A stretch of DNA of 64,000 bases from Aselliscus stoliczkanus (Eukaryota > Chordata > Mammalia > Chiroptera > Hipposideridae): NCBI GenBank assembly GCA_033961575.1, contig CM066728.1, positions 103,554,852-103,618,851 of the forward strand, read 5' to 3'. The notes under the pieces are model-generated. The model saw nothing but the letters and a program-made list of their open reading frames with translations. It made no database searches and was not told the DNA's origin. Below are positions 1 to 10,899 of this stretch, piece after piece (the stretch's first letter is position 1; each line of letters starts with the position of its first letter). The position numbers were made by a program, and so were the translations under genes.

Positions 1-95
1 GGCACATTGGTTAAGTTCTGGCTTAGGATGCCAGCAGCCCTGGTTCAGGTCCCACATATGAGGGCCAGTGACACTGCCCTCAAAAAAAAAAGCTA
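1..95 (+). mobile_element. tRNA-derived SINE, short form, 5' end cut by window edge
   Basis: The sequence matches the 3' two thirds of the short SINE heads elsewhere in the window (5794-5925, 34116-34241): GGTTAAG, the GATGCCAGC block, a B-box-like GGTTCAGGTCCCAC, then GAGGGCCAGTGACACTGCCCTC followed by an A-run. The first bases of the head lie outside the window. It carries no gene. An internal RNA polymerase III promoter is expected from the family. Confidence 0.85.
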
Positions 96-124
96 AAAGT
101 TTTCATATTTTGACCTCATGTCAA

Positions 125-1456
125 AAGTTACAAACATTCCCACCAACAGTGTATAAGAGTTCCTTTTTCTCCATAGTCTCCCCAACACTTGTTATTATTT
201 ATCTTGTTGATGATAGCCATTCTACAGGTTTGTAAGGTGATATCTCATTGATTGTGGTTTTGATTTGCATTTCCCTAATTGCTAGTGAAGTTTAACATTT
301 TTTCATATATCTGTTGGCTGTTTGTATGTCTTTTTGGGAGAAGTTTCTGTTCATGTCCTCTGCCCATTTTTTAAATTGAATTATTTGTCTTTTTTGTTGT
401 TGAGTTGTATGAGTCTCTTATATATTTTGGATATATATTTGGAGGCGTTTACAAACATCTCTTCTCATTCAGTTGGTTGCCTCTTCATTTTGTTGATGGT
501 TTCTTTTGCTGTGCAGCTTTTTAGTTCAATACAGTCCCATTCATTTATTTTAGCTTTTTCTTCCCTGGTGTTTGAGGTCAAATTCATGAAATGCTCTTTG
601 AACCCAAGGTCCATAAGTTTAGTACCTATGCTTTCTTCTGTGTAGTTTGTTGTTTCAGGTCCTATGTTTAGGTCTTTGGTCCACTGAGTTAATTTTGGTA
701 CATGATGACAGATGGCAGTCTAGTTTCATCCTTTTGCACATGCCTTTTCAATTTTCCAAGAACCATTTATTGAAGAGGCTTTTTTTTTCTCCATTGTATG
801 TTTTTGGCACAGCCACTATGGAAAACAGTATGGAGGTTTCTCAAAACATTAAGAATAGAATTACAATATAACCCAGAAATCCCTCTCCTGGGTATATACC
901 AAAAAAATCTGAAAACATCTATCCATAAAGATGTATGTGCTCTGATGTTCACTGCAGCATTACTTACAGTATCCAAGACATGGAAACAACCAGTGTCCTT
1001 TGATAGATGATTGGATAAAGAAGATGTGGTACAAATACACAATGGAGTACTACTCTGCCATAAGAAAAGATGAAATACTGCCATTTGCAACAACATGGAT
1101 CTTGAGATTACTATGCTAAGTGAAATAAGTCAGACAGAAAAAGTTGAGAACCATATGACTTCACTCATATGTAGAATATAAAACTGAAGGCAACAAAGGA
1201 ACAAGGCAAACAAAGAAAAAAACTCATAGACACAGACAATAGTTTAGTGGTTACCAGAGGGTAAGGGATGGTAAAAGAGGGTAAAAGGGGTCAAATATAT
1301 GGTGATGGAAGGAGAACTGACTCTGGGTGGTGAGCACACAATATGATATATAGATGATGTAGTATAGAATTGTACAATTGAAATCTATGTAGTTGTGTTG
1401 ACCATCGTCACCCCAGTAAATTTTAATTAAAAAAAAAAGAAGTTACAAACATTCCC
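125..1456. mobile_element. 5'-inverted (twin-primed) LINE-1 insertion with 17-bp target duplication
   Basis: Positions 142-807 read as the antisense strand of the L1 ORF2 C-terminal region. Positions 808-1438 read as the sense strand from the point where the inverted part stops (CAGCCACTATGGAAAAC) through the 3' UTR to an A-rich end. Both halves are adjacent in L1 coordinates, and only about ten bases of ORF2 seem missing at the switch. The insertion is bounded by the 17-bp direct repeat AAGTTACAAACATTCCC at 125-141 and 1440-1456. This is the structure expected from twin priming during target-primed reverse transcription. No reading frame is intact. The 3' end (CACCCCAGTAAATTTTAATT) is of the same type as the copy near 37255-37685. 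Confidence 0.93.
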
Positions 1457-2929
1457 TTCCATGATAAACTGTGAGATTTTACACTTTGATTGGGTTTTCC
1501 CCCAGTTCCTCTCTGCAGACTACTTAACTGTGTCTGATTCTTCCAGACTCCAGATTGAAGCTGGGATTTTTCTTTTTATGGGGTCCATATTTAAACCACA
1601 TTCTAAAATGTGAAAATTTTATTTGAAAACACCTTCACAACAGTACAAACTGAAAGATAGAGCGTAATTGCAGAGACCTCCTTCTTGGGAGGACAGCAGA
1701 AAAGGCAACCCTGAAATAAGGAGACAAAGACTAGAAAGGGGAAAGCCATTTTTCAAAACATCAGTGTTACCACCAAACACACGGAATCTAATGTGGACCC
1801 AGTTCACAGTCTGAGTTACAAAATCATTCCTAAAGTGGTTATTATAAATAGAACATCTTCTAGCCATGTTTTTTTCTCCCTCTCTTTTCCCCAAAATATC
1901 GCATTTCCAAAACCAGCATTCTCTGCCACTCTTCATATGCTTTTTCATCTCCAAACCACATCTTCGAAAACAAGACACCAGAGCCATACAGGATTCCTCC
2001 TCTTTTAGAGTTTTTTTTTTTTCTATCTAATTAAATTTCAGATCTAAATATTCTACCAGTCTGTCTAGACAGCTGCTGAAATTTGCTTAAAATAGTTGTG
2101 CACATAATTATATCAGCAATGTATCAGGGTTATTGAGACGATAGTATTTAATTACACAAACTTTTTTACAATTAACATTTTTGTCATAGTGAGTGTCTGG
2201 CCCTTGTCCTAATGATGCCTTGGGAAATGTGTCTCACCATTTATATACTAAGTTTTATTCCAAGAAGTCTTTTTAATGCTACATTGACTGCAGTTAAGTA
2301 ATTTTTTTCTTTTCAAATAGTATCAAAGTACCAAATGCCATAAAGTTATAATAAATATTGGGTGGAGAGATTGCATTTCAAGGACCAGTAGGGGCACAGA
2401 GCATGGATACTAAGGACTAATTTAAGGTGACTCTCTTCTTAAGTATAACTTCTGGTCCTCCTCCAAGGGCTGCAGCTTGGTGTTATGAATAAATAACAGA
2501 TGAAATGCATCCCTGAGAATGAGCAAAGTGCTATGAGCCATAACTGGGGAGCTATCAAACACATTGTCGTATTTTAAAACAGAGAGAATTATTTTTAATT
2601 CAAAGGAAGATGGAATAAAACAACTTTGTCATTCCTTCATTTTGGGAGAGAAATATTTGAAATCATCTAAACTATTGGTATGGCAAAGTCTCACCAGCAT
2701 CTATATTGTTCAAAATTAACATACTATGGATGTTGACTGAGTCTTCCAGAGTTCTTTAGAAGATTGATAACACATGTCTGAAAACATTCCATGCTAAATT
2801 ACCATGGCCATACTCTTTGGCAGAAATCACAAATTGGATGTCCATAGGCCAAATTCAGCCCTCGTATATGTTTTATTTGACCCGTACCATGTTCAAAATA
2901 ATTGAGAGATTTCATCCAAAATGATTCAC
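1457..2929. other. Unassigned non-coding stretch
   Basis: No convincing gene, RNA or young repeat was recognised. The DNA is AT-rich with scattered short T- and A-runs. The open frames at 1619-1987 (minus) and 1793-2008 (plus) overlap each other on opposite strands and have no recognisable domain. The part around 2835-2900 vaguely resembles an old hAT-type DNA transposon, but not firmly enough to call. Confidence 0.5.
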
Positions 2930-3115
2930 TCATGTATTCAGCAAATATTTACTGGATACCCTCATACATACCAAGCTCAGTACCACATGCTAGAAATACT
3001 AACAATAAAAAAAGATGTGATCCCTGCTTTTATGAGACTTACAGTCAATCAAGAAAGGAAGACAGATAATTAAACAAGCGGTTAGAAAAAGTATGGTAAA
3101 TGTTATTATAAAGGG
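2930..3115 (+). repeat. Ancient mammalian interspersed repeat, ATTCAGCAAATATTTACTGG type
   Basis: The block has the pattern of a very common old mammalian repeat: a start like TTCAGCAAATATTTACTGG, then 'contents' words such as GATGTGATCCCTGCTTTTATGAG, then CTTACAGTCAA and a stretch with AGATAATTAAACAAG. Related blocks are at 53830-54090 and 55585-56790. The family is well known in mammals but I cannot name the subfamily safely. Confidence 0.6.
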
Positions 3116-3119
3116 CACT

Positions 3120-3300
3120 GTGTGTGTAATAACTAGTATTTACTGAGCATTTACTATGCACTGGGAATTGTACCATGGGCTTCACCACATGCAATCCTCA
3201 CAACCCTATGAAGTGAGTACCATTATTACCATCTCCATGTTTCAAGTGATCATTCTGAAGCACAGTTTCAGTGATTTGTCCAATATCATAAAATAGTTAC
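3120..3300 (+). repeat. MIR SINE relic
   Basis: The core reads AGTATTTACTGAGCATTTACTATGCACTGG, CAATCCTCACAACCCTATGAAGTGAG and CCATTATTACCATCTCC, the standard MIR order in the sense direction. It is strongly diverged. Confidence 0.85.
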
Positions 3301-3554
3301 CCTTTTGAATTCAACATTGTGATTTATCTATTCTGGGTTATATTCTCAAATCATTTGTTTCAGGAAGGGTGCATGGATTGTTTCATAGCATCAACAATTA
3401 TTCATATCCCATTGGGGATGCTAAACTATTTTCTAATATTTTTTCCTTATTTTCACCCATGGATAGAGTATCCTTGGCATAAGGAATGAATATAGACTTT
3501 GAAGGTAGTTAGACCTCAGTTCCCATTTGCATCCGCCCCTTCCTAGTTTTATGG
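3301..3554. other. Unassigned stretch between MIR and MLT1-type relic
   Basis: The text around 3300-3470 is weakly L1 ORF2/3'UTR-like in antisense (ATTCTGGGTTATATTCTCAAATCATTTG, GGGTGCATGGATTGTTTC). The match is too weak for a call. Confidence 0.3.
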
Positions 3555-3790
3555 CTATCACAGGCAGACTTTTGGCCCATGGAACCTTCACCCTCTGGTT
3601 TTATACCCATGATTATGTTACACTAAATGGCAAAAAGGACTTTGCAGATGTAATTAAAGTTCCAAGTCATTTGGCCTTAAGAAACAGAGATTGTCCAGAA
3701 GGGCTTGCCCCCATGAGATAAGATCCCTTAAAAGCAGACAGCTTTCCCTGGCGAGGGGAAGAAGAACGTTGCAAAGTCAGAGAAATTAGA
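3555..3790 (+). mobile_element. MLT1-type (ERVL-MaLR) LTR fragment
   Basis: The block AAATGGCAAAAAGGACTTTGCAGATGTAATTAAAG is a hallmark of MLT1-type LTRs, and the same block occurs in better-preserved form at 26400-26440. It is followed by degraded LTR text to about 3790. Only part of an LTR is present, no retroviral genes flank it, and it is non-coding. Confidence 0.75.
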
Positions 3791-4685
3791 AGTGTGACTC
3801 AATCAGTGTGCTGTTGCTGGCTTATTGGGTGCCTAATGTATGTCACACACTATCCTTGGCACTTAGTAGTGAATGTTGATGTCCATTAAATATTAGTAAG
3901 AAAGGCACTTTCATGATGTAAAATTACTTGCAGATATTTCTATCAAAGTCTGAGTCTCCTAGCCATGATTCTTCATTTACTGGCCAACACTGAAATGGAC
4001 CCAGCCAAAATCTAGCTTTCCATTCTCTATGTGACCACTGAACATCAATGTTCATTACCCCGCCTCAAATCCATCTTATTTCTTTAGTTATAGAAAACTT
4101 TCTTTTATTGCTTGTTCTTACTCTGAAGCCATTCCTTTGCACATCTCTGATCAGATGCATTATAACTTGATCTGTAGTGTTGGAAAACATTGTAAGCACA
4201 CAAAAAAAATACCCCACGGTTATGAAACATGTACATTTATATTTCACTTTAGGATTTAGCAGTAAATAGCTTCTAATCCTTTTGGGAAAAGGCAAACTAT
4301 CAATCAGTCATCAATTTCCATTCCCAGCCAAAAAAACTTGATTTATTCATGTGGAAATCGACAAAATAATGATAGATTTGTTAAAATAGGTCATCTACCA
4401 AGCTAGAAATAGTCTTTGTTTTAAGTTATATGTTATTTTGAGTAAACCAATGTGTTATTATTTACTGTAAAACTTTATCAATAGATCAATTACTAAAAAG
4501 TTGACTCTAAAATGAGTTTTTGAAACTGAATTTTAATCTCAAGACAATTTTTATTTAAAGTAAAATACCTGTTTTGAACTTACCTTTTTTTGTAAATTCA
4601 AAATATGCATAAAATTTTGTTTTCTTATTTCAATGCACATCTCTCAAGGCAACTTTAATAAGAAAATGTAATGTGCTTTATAGTT
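3791..4685. other. Unassigned AT-rich non-coding stretch
   Basis: No gene or clear repeat was recognised. The minus-strand frame at 4065-4295 has no recognisable domain and an AT-driven composition. Confidence 0.45.
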
Positions 4686-4687
4686 CC

Positions 4688-4726
4688 ACCCATCCATCAT
4701 GCATCCATCCATCCATCCATCCATCC
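4688..4726 (+). repeat. (CATC)n microsatellite
   Basis: Tandem CATC units with one GCATC interruption near 4700. Confidence 0.95.
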
Positions 4727-5780
4727 TTTTCACTTTCACTTATCAGTAGCATGAGTAGACACTGACCTATGTTATAGGGAAGGCACTGTTTCCATCTTAC
4801 TTTCTGCCTCCAAGAGTTTCCACTCCATTTGGGAGATCAGAGAGCCCCAAATGATCAGGGTACAAGGAAGACACAGGATAAATATTGTAGAGGTCACCTC
4901 CTAAGGCTGAGTACATAATCATTCCACCCTCAAGTAAGATTTGGAAGCAAATTCTAAATACAGCAGCGGAAGGATAACCAGACCAGGAAGCCCCATCATT
5001 CATGCTTCAGGTGGCTTCAGGCAGCAGCTTCTCCTCTCTGGACTCTGGTTCTTTAGAAAATGCAGGGAACTCCCCATGTAAAACAGAAGCAATCACTGGT
5101 TGCCGCAGGACCTCACAGCCAGGCCACATGGCCTTCACCTAGCCGAGTGGTCGGAAACAAGCAAGTGAGGAAAACAGAGGACAGAGTTGGGAGGAACACT
5201 GGTTCTGGCCTCTTCCTCTCTCCAACTGAGAAGTAGAAAACTGAGAGATTTGCAAATGAGAACAAAAAACATAATAGGGGAACTTCACCAGGATAACTCA
5301 GCAGTGACACGGGCTTTCTTGATTTCACATCAATGGTCACATGGACTCAGAACAAAAGAAACCTCATCAAGTCTTATCTTAATGTCTAAAGAAATCACCC
5401 GACACCTGACGTAGCTGGAATTATGCTTACCAGGATTTATAGAACTATACACTTCGAATGTATTACTGTCTCATCACCATGCCTGTAATGAGTAGAAGTT
5501 GTGTATCAACATGGAATTTGAATTCAGATCTCCCTCTTTACAGGAAAGGTCAGCAATTTTTTTACCCGTTTCCTAAAGCTATGAGCCACCTCTCACTCAC
5601 TCACATCTATATTCTGTGATATAAGCTTCAAAGACATACAAATGTTAGATAGTTTCCAAGACATGTAACCATTATTTTAAACTACAAGTAAATTAATTTT
5701 TAAGATGCCTTTAACACTTTCTTTAGTTCCTCATCTTAATCATTCTGAAATTATCCAGTTCTGAAATTGGGGGTAATTTA
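4727..5780. other. Unassigned non-coding stretch
   Basis: No repeat or gene was recognised. Several opposing short frames (4797-5003 minus, 5113-5340 minus, 5187-5414 plus) overlap one another, which argues against any of them being real. Confidence 0.45.
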
Positions 5781-5793
5781 AAAGGAAAGACTA

Positions 5794-5925
5794 GGGCCGG
5801 CCGAGTGGCGCAGTGGTTAAGTGCTGGTTTAGGAAGCCAGCGGCCCTGGTTCAGCTCCCACATATGAGGGCCAGTGACACTGCCCTCAAAAAAAATAATA
5901 ATAATAATAAATAAATAAATAAAAA
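5794..5925 (+). mobile_element. tRNA-derived SINE, short form
   Basis: It starts GGGCCGGCCGAGTGGCGCAGTGG (A-box region), has the B-box-like GGTTCAGCTCCCAC, and ends in GACACTGCCCTC followed by an A-rich tail that has grown into (AAT)n/(AAAT)n. The flanks share GAAAGACTA (near 5785-5793 and 5934-5943), a likely target duplication. It is non-coding. The minus-strand frame at 5723-5962 is a shadow of it. Confidence 0.93.
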
Positions 5926-5954
5926 GAAAGACTAAAGATTTCAAATAAACTAGG

Positions 5955-6116
5955 CAGTGCACAGATAGAGGCTAAGAATGCGAACTCAGAAGTCAGACTG
6001 CCTATGTCTGCATTCTGCCTCCACAATTTGCTAGCTATGTGACAGGACTAGTTGCTGTACCTTCCCCTGCCTTAAACTGCCCATCTGTAAAGTGGAGATA
6101 ATAATAGTACTTGCCT
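5955..6116 (-). repeat. MIR SINE relic
   Basis: Antisense MIR words in order: TCAGACTGCCTATGTCTGCATTC, GCTAGCTATGTGACAGG, CTTAAACTGCCCATCTGTAAAGTGGAGATAATAATAG. Confidence 0.85.
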
Positions 6117-6466
6117 GTGTTATTTACCTATTGCTAAGTAACAAATTACCCAAAACTTAGCAGCTGAAAACCACAAATATTTATTTTCTCACACAGTTTC
6201 TAAGGATTAGGAATCCTGGAGTGGTTTAACTGGGTGGCTCTCTGGCCCAGGGGGAGGTTGTCATCAAGCCGCCAACAGGGGCTGCAGTCATCTCGAAGCT
6301 TAACTGGAGAATCTGCCTCCAAGATCACTTGTGTAGCTGTTGGCAGGCCTCGTGGTTATGGGCCAGAGAGTTCAGTTCCTTACCACTCCAGGGCTGTCTG
6401 AGTGTCCCCAAGACATGGCAGCTAGCTTTTCCCTGAGTTAGTGGGTACAGAGGGAGAGAGGGAAAG
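6117..6466 (-). mobile_element. Old LTR-like repeat (probably ERVL-MaLR), part 1 of 2
   Basis: The text TTACCTATTGCTAAGTAACAAATTACCCAAAACTTAGCAG followed by GGTGGCTCTCTGGCCC is the antisense form of a common old mammalian LTR-type repeat; a relative is at 25355-25790. Its other part resumes at 7914 with GGCCATAGCCTTCTTATGACTTAG. The gap holds a GATA array and a mariner. It is non-coding. Confidence 0.6.
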
Positions 6467-6468
6467 AT

Positions 6469-6531
<63 letters not shown>

Positions 6532-6541
6532 TAGATAGATA
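6467..6541 (+). repeat. (GATA)n microsatellite, left half
   Basis: Near-perfect GATA units with two ATATA interruptions. The array ends exactly at the left TA of the mariner insertion. Confidence 0.97.
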
Positions 6542-7825
6542 TTGGATTGTTGGAAAAATCATGACGTATTTTGTCTATGTTTTTCAAAGGTCATTTATTT
6601 ATGTAAAGAACAAAGATCAATCAATGATATATATTGTTTGATAACCTTTTGCCACCTTTCAGTGAGCTTCATAATTCCTCGGACATAAAAGAACCTGTCT
6701 TTATTTGCAAAAAACTGAACAAGGTGATGATTTACAGCCTCATCTGAATTGAACATTATACCACGCAAAGGGTTTTGAAGAGAGTGAAAAAAGTGGAAGT
6801 CTGATGGCACAAGGTCAGGCGAGTATGGTAGGTGTGGCAACATCCCATCCAAGCTCCAGTAATTTTTGATGGGTGATCAAACTTGTGTGTGGTCTCGTGT
6901 TGTCGCGATAGAACACAACTCCTTTACAATTAACGAGCTCTGGACATTTCTGGATGATGAATTCATTCAAACTGTCCAATTGCTGACAGTATACGTTTGA
7001 ATTGATTGTTTGGTTCCTTGGTAGGAGCTCAAAAAACACGACACCTTTAAAATCCCACCACACTGAGAGCATAACCTTCCTCTGATGAATGTCTGCTTTC
7101 AATGTCGTTTGAGGCAAATCATCACGTTGGGACCAAGACTGTTTGTGTACCACATTGTTGTAAAGAATCCACTTCTCATCACCAGTTATCAGTCACTTCA
7201 AAAAAGGATCGTTTTCCTCATGTTTAATGAGCATGTTGCAGATGTTTATATGCACTGTCAAATGAACTTCTTTGAGTTCATGAGGAACTCAAATATCGAG
7301 CTTGCTTATGTATCCCAGCTTCTTCAAGTGGTTGTGAATGCTTGAATGATGGATGTTCAATGTTTCTGCAATCTCTCATGTTGTGTAACATGGGTTTGAC
7401 TCAATCAATGCCTTTATTTTGTTGTCATCAACCTCAGTGGGCCTCCCTGACAGAGAAGTACCTTTGAGATAAATATCACCAGCATGGAATTTCATGAACC
7501 ATCGTTGGCACTGATGTTCTTGTAGAGCATTGTCACTGTAAACTTAATGCAACTTTTCACAAGCTTGACACACGTTCTTCCCTTTATGTATGGAAGTAAA
7601 ACAGTAAAATATGGCAAAAATGTACAGTTCAGTCTTCCATCTTCAACTTGCTGTAATATCTCCAAAATTTAACCAAAGCGCTCAATTTTTTTTTCAGAAT
7701 GAAGCTAGCACTGTCAGCTGTCAAATGACATTGTAATAACATAGATGCAAATGACTCTAGTACTTTCAAAAATGAACTAGTGCCATCTGTTGCAAACATG
7801 CATCATGACTTTTCCAAAGACCCAA
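6542..7825 (-). mobile_element. Full-length, inactivated mariner DNA transposon inserted in a GATA array
   Basis: The element is 1,284 bp, a typical full-length mariner size. The left terminal inverted repeat begins TTGGATTGTTGGAAAAATCA and the right one ends TCATGACTTTTCCAAAGACCCAA. Each is flanked by TA (6540-6541 and 7826-7827), the standard mariner target duplication. GATA units continue directly on both sides. The transposase relic lies on the minus strand and is described separately. The ends match the 82-bp MITE at 50200-50281. The element is recognised as Tc1/mariner, but I do not assign a subfamily. Confidence 0.95.
6590..7660 (-). pseudogene. Mariner transposase pseudogene (DD34D type)
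   Basis: The family cuts and pastes its own element at TA sites. The three catalytic aspartates can be placed: first in GDEKW (codon 7178-7180), second in YRDN (codon 6902-6904), third in PSDF (codon 6799-6801). The first two are 92 codons apart, as in working mariners. The second and third are 103 nt apart instead of the 105 expected for a DD34D spacing, which marks a frameshift between the two open blocks 6815-7153 and 6595-6852. A TGA stop at 7193-7195 lies four codons upstream of GDEKW. The N-terminal part, toward 7660, is broken into short frames but still shows helix-turn-helix-like text with a GRP-type linker near 7440. The C-terminal block includes WxDFKG and a typical tail. It is dead by frameshift and nonsense mutation. 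Confidence 0.92.
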
Positions 7826-7849
7826 TAGATAGATAGATGATAGATAGAT

Positions 7850-7912
<63 letters not shown>

Positions 7913-7913
7913 G
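7826..7913 (+). repeat. (GATA)n microsatellite, right half
   Basis: GATA units with interruptions (GATGATA, GATTAGATA) near 7838-7852, then a clean run to 7913. It is in phase with the left half across the mariner. Confidence 0.97.
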
Positions 7914-8060
7914 GAGGCCATAGCCTTCTTATGACTTAGTCTCAATAGTCACACATAATTGCTTTAACTTTATTCTACTCACTAGAATAAGTCATTAAGT
8001 CCAGCCCACATTCAAGAGGCAGGAAACTAGACTTCACCTCTTGAAGACAGGCATCTCAAT
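7914..8060 (-). mobile_element. Old LTR-like repeat, part 2 of 2
   Basis: The text GGCCATAGCCTTCTTATGACTTAG, AGAATAAGTCATTAAGTCCAGCCCACATTCAAG and CTAGACTTCACCTCTTGAAG continues the antisense repeat that stops at 6466. The order is as expected if the GATA array and mariner split one element. Confidence 0.6.
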
Positions 8061-8082
8061 TTATAGACATTTTTTTTTTTAA

Positions 8083-8200
8083 GTACCACACTGCCTGACA
8101 GGATTATGGTCAAGAGTAAATGCATCTATACAGGTAAAACACATGGAACATGTAATGAGAGTTTGATAAATGCCAGCACTGATCACTATTTTTATTTTTG
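8083..8200 (-). repeat. MIR-like relic
   Basis: The tail of an antisense MIR can be seen: AGTACCACACTGCCTGACAGG near the start and AGTTTGATAAATGCCAGCACTGATCACTATT at the end. It is short and diverged. Confidence 0.5.
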
Positions 8201-8328
8201 ATGGTGTACCGCTGTATCCCAGGCATTGTGATCTGTCAAAGAGAGGCGGAGCCAAAATAGAACCTATGATAGACAGGTTGACACTGGGACCAGCGTCCAA
8301 AGTGAGGATGGAGCAACATGTGGGATGT

Positions 8329-8430
8329 GAGGCAGAGGAAAGAACAGCAGGAAGCAAAGGAAAGAGCACCAGGAAGCAGAGGAAAGACACCAGGAAGCAG
8401 AGGGAAGAAGAACAGGAAGCAGAGACACAG
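8329..8430 (+). repeat. Purine-rich 21-22-bp minisatellite, about 4.5 units
   Basis: Units begin AGGAAGCAGAGGAAAG and start at about 8349, 8371, 8392 and 8414, with a poorer copy before them. Because stops are absent from the unit, open frames cross it on both strands (for example 8170-8436 plus and 8079-8480 minus). These are repeat artefacts, not genes. Confidence 0.9.
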
Positions 8431-9214
8431 GTCTGAGAAACATAAATCCAAATCCCACCTTTTTCCTGGACTTGCTTCATTATTTATGTCAGTTCAAGTT
8501 TGTTGTTGTTGTTTACATCCCAAAGAAAGCATCCTCACTGATAAATCCTTAAACATTCACTGCTATATTTTACATATTTAATCACTGATCTAAAAAAACT
8601 GTGACTAAGTAGTCACCTTGATTATGTAAATGGCTACAGGATAATCTATTTAGTTCATCCAAATTTCAAAATACTACTGCACTTAAGACATACATTCCAA
8701 GTGTCCAGTGATTCATTTTCTTCTAGAGGATTAAATAAAAAGTACAAATGGTGGATTAGTGTGTGGTGGCATGTTATTATCACATTGTAATATTAGTTTC
8801 ACCATTTAAGGAGACAATATTAATAGAAAAATACAATATAGTAGCTCCTAGCTAAGTAGGCTCCTTAAGCATATTTTTATTTCTTTAAGAATATTTAGTT
8901 TGGAAAAGCAAAGGAACCACAGAATTTTTTAATAAATTAGAAAGAATTCCTATGTGGAGTTTTAGTTAATTATGGGAACTCACACACTGCTAATTCCTAG
9001 CCATCTATTTTTGGGCAGACTCTTTAAATTTCTTATTGGAGTCAGGATATTTTCTTTGGTTTGACATTAGTGATAGCTAAAAATTAATTTTTCACCCACA
9101 GGAAATATTAGTCTCTCATTTGAGAGTCAATAATATTATTTTTCTCGGATAAATCATCAGTGAGTCAGCCAGCTCTGAAACCCAAGATTCATAAATCATA
9201 CAAGTCATGAAATT
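8431..9214. other. Unassigned AT-rich stretch
   Basis: No gene, RNA or dated repeat was recognised. Confidence 0.45.
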
Positions 9215-9372
9215 GAAGGCATCTTAGGATCATTAAGCCCTGTCCTTATATGGATAAGGAAACTAAATCCTAGAGAGGCAAAAAGAATTGCCTACAGTCA
9301 CAGAAGTTGAAAGCAGGCAGGTCCAAACCCAGGTCTTCTCACTCCCAAGACCCTTATTTTTCAACTACATTA
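9215..9372 (+). repeat. MIR SINE relic (3' half)
   Basis: The words GGATAAGGAAACTAAATCCTAGAGAGGC, TTGCCTACAGTCACAG and AACCCAGGTCTTCTCACTCCC follow MIR sense order. Confidence 0.85.
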
Positions 9373-10899
9373 TTGCTGGAATTAAAAATTAATTCCAGTT
9401 GTCATTCTAAATAAATAGAAGTATGAATTGAATTTTAATTATTAAGTATTAATCAGAATGAAAAAGCAGCATAAGTTTTGACCTCTCCTCCTGACCTGGG
9501 TCCCTCTTGGCTTACCATATGTTTTTAGCCCTTAGGGAGGATTTCACACTTTTATGTTCCTAAGAGTTGCAAATTAGAAGGTAGGAAAGCTTTATATTCT
9601 CAAGTAAAGGTCTTTAGCTTTCAAGTCAGCCATTTAATTAACCACCAGGTTTGCCTAAAAACGATTTGTGTTTTATAATCTGGCCCACACAGTTTGTTTC
9701 TTCCCCACCAAAAAATTATCCGTTTCTCCTATGGTTGGCTGGAGCTTAAATACATCTGTAGACAACAGAGAATTTTATTTTGTCGCCTTATCCCCATGCT
9801 CTTCACACTGTTGACCTGCCCAGGGAACGCCATGAATAGCACTTATTAATCTTGTTGAAAGAATTTTGGCTTTGAATTTACAATAGGCACTTCAGGGAAA
9901 ATCAGCTTTCACCTCTGTGCGTCCTTCTCAGCATTTCATCGCAGAATCTTAAAAAGGGGTGCTTCTCTTACAAAGGAGAGCAATTTTCTTGTTTTGCATC
10001 AGCTTACTGAGTTTCTCTCTGGCAATTGTTGCCCAAATGTTTCACATTAGTTGATTCCCATTTCTCAGTTAATCATCCAGTCAACAGAGCCTCAGTGACA
10101 TTTTTTTTTCCATGTTTTAGAGCAGATACTTCTTTATATGCCTTGGAGATGATATCCTGTGATTAAAGAATATTGCATTTCTACAAAGCCATAGTCAGCT
10201 AGTATTTATTCAGACATGAGGCTATGTCTCTGCCCTATGGCTGTTTAAATGTTAAATTGATCAAGACCCATTTCAGAACGTCACTGTCGAGTTAACAGGA
10301 AGTATGTAGCAAATAGGTTCTTCCAGGAGGGAGTTCACAGAAATCAAATATTGGCTTGGAGAATGTAACAAATTTGCTTTGGGGTAAAAATAAAAGAAAT
10401 GCCATCTAGTTGCAAAGTCCATAGGTATGGAAGCATCATTTTAAAATGCAGCTGTTGGGCTTGCTGTTTTCCTCAGGCACTATCTAACCCATCGTGCCTC
10501 AAACATGGTGGCAGGAACTGACATGTCCCACTCTTAAACAAGGGCGGTATGAACCCATTTTATTCAATTGGGTGAAAGGAAACAAATTAAATCCAAGCGC
10601 TAATTTACTGGAGTGACTAAAAACTCAACCTCATCCATGTTTGGGGTTCAATGAATGACATTCATTCATGTCATGTGAGCATCCAAGGGGCTGAAGTTAC
10701 CAGAAGGCTCAAGGAGGCTCCAGGCTGCAGCCTGCATAGCCCACTCAGATGTTGGCTGTCGCATGCCCCCATGACAAGCATGGCCATAGACACCCCTTAC
10801 TGTGGTTTCTAAGGGTAAGACCTTTATCCTTTATGAAACCATCTTGCTTAACACTCACCCGTCATCCAGCAAAAGGAACTCTTCTCTGGGAAGCCCTGG
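9373..10899. other. Repeat-poor non-coding stretch
   Basis: About 1.5 kb with no recognisable interspersed repeat and no open frame worth calling. It contains a perfect 15-bp palindrome ATGAATGACATTCAT at 10651-10665. Composition is balanced rather than simple. It could be unique, possibly constrained sequence, but this cannot be shown from one genome. Confidence 0.4.

Noticed and set aside
6540..7827. Intact, active mariner
   Set aside because: A stop upstream of GDEKW, a frameshift between Asp 2 and Asp 3 and a broken N-terminal half rule out a working transposase.
8079..8480. 133-codon minus-strand and 88-codon plus-strand frames
   Set aside because: Both depend on the 21-22-bp minisatellite, which lacks stops; their readings are low-complexity.
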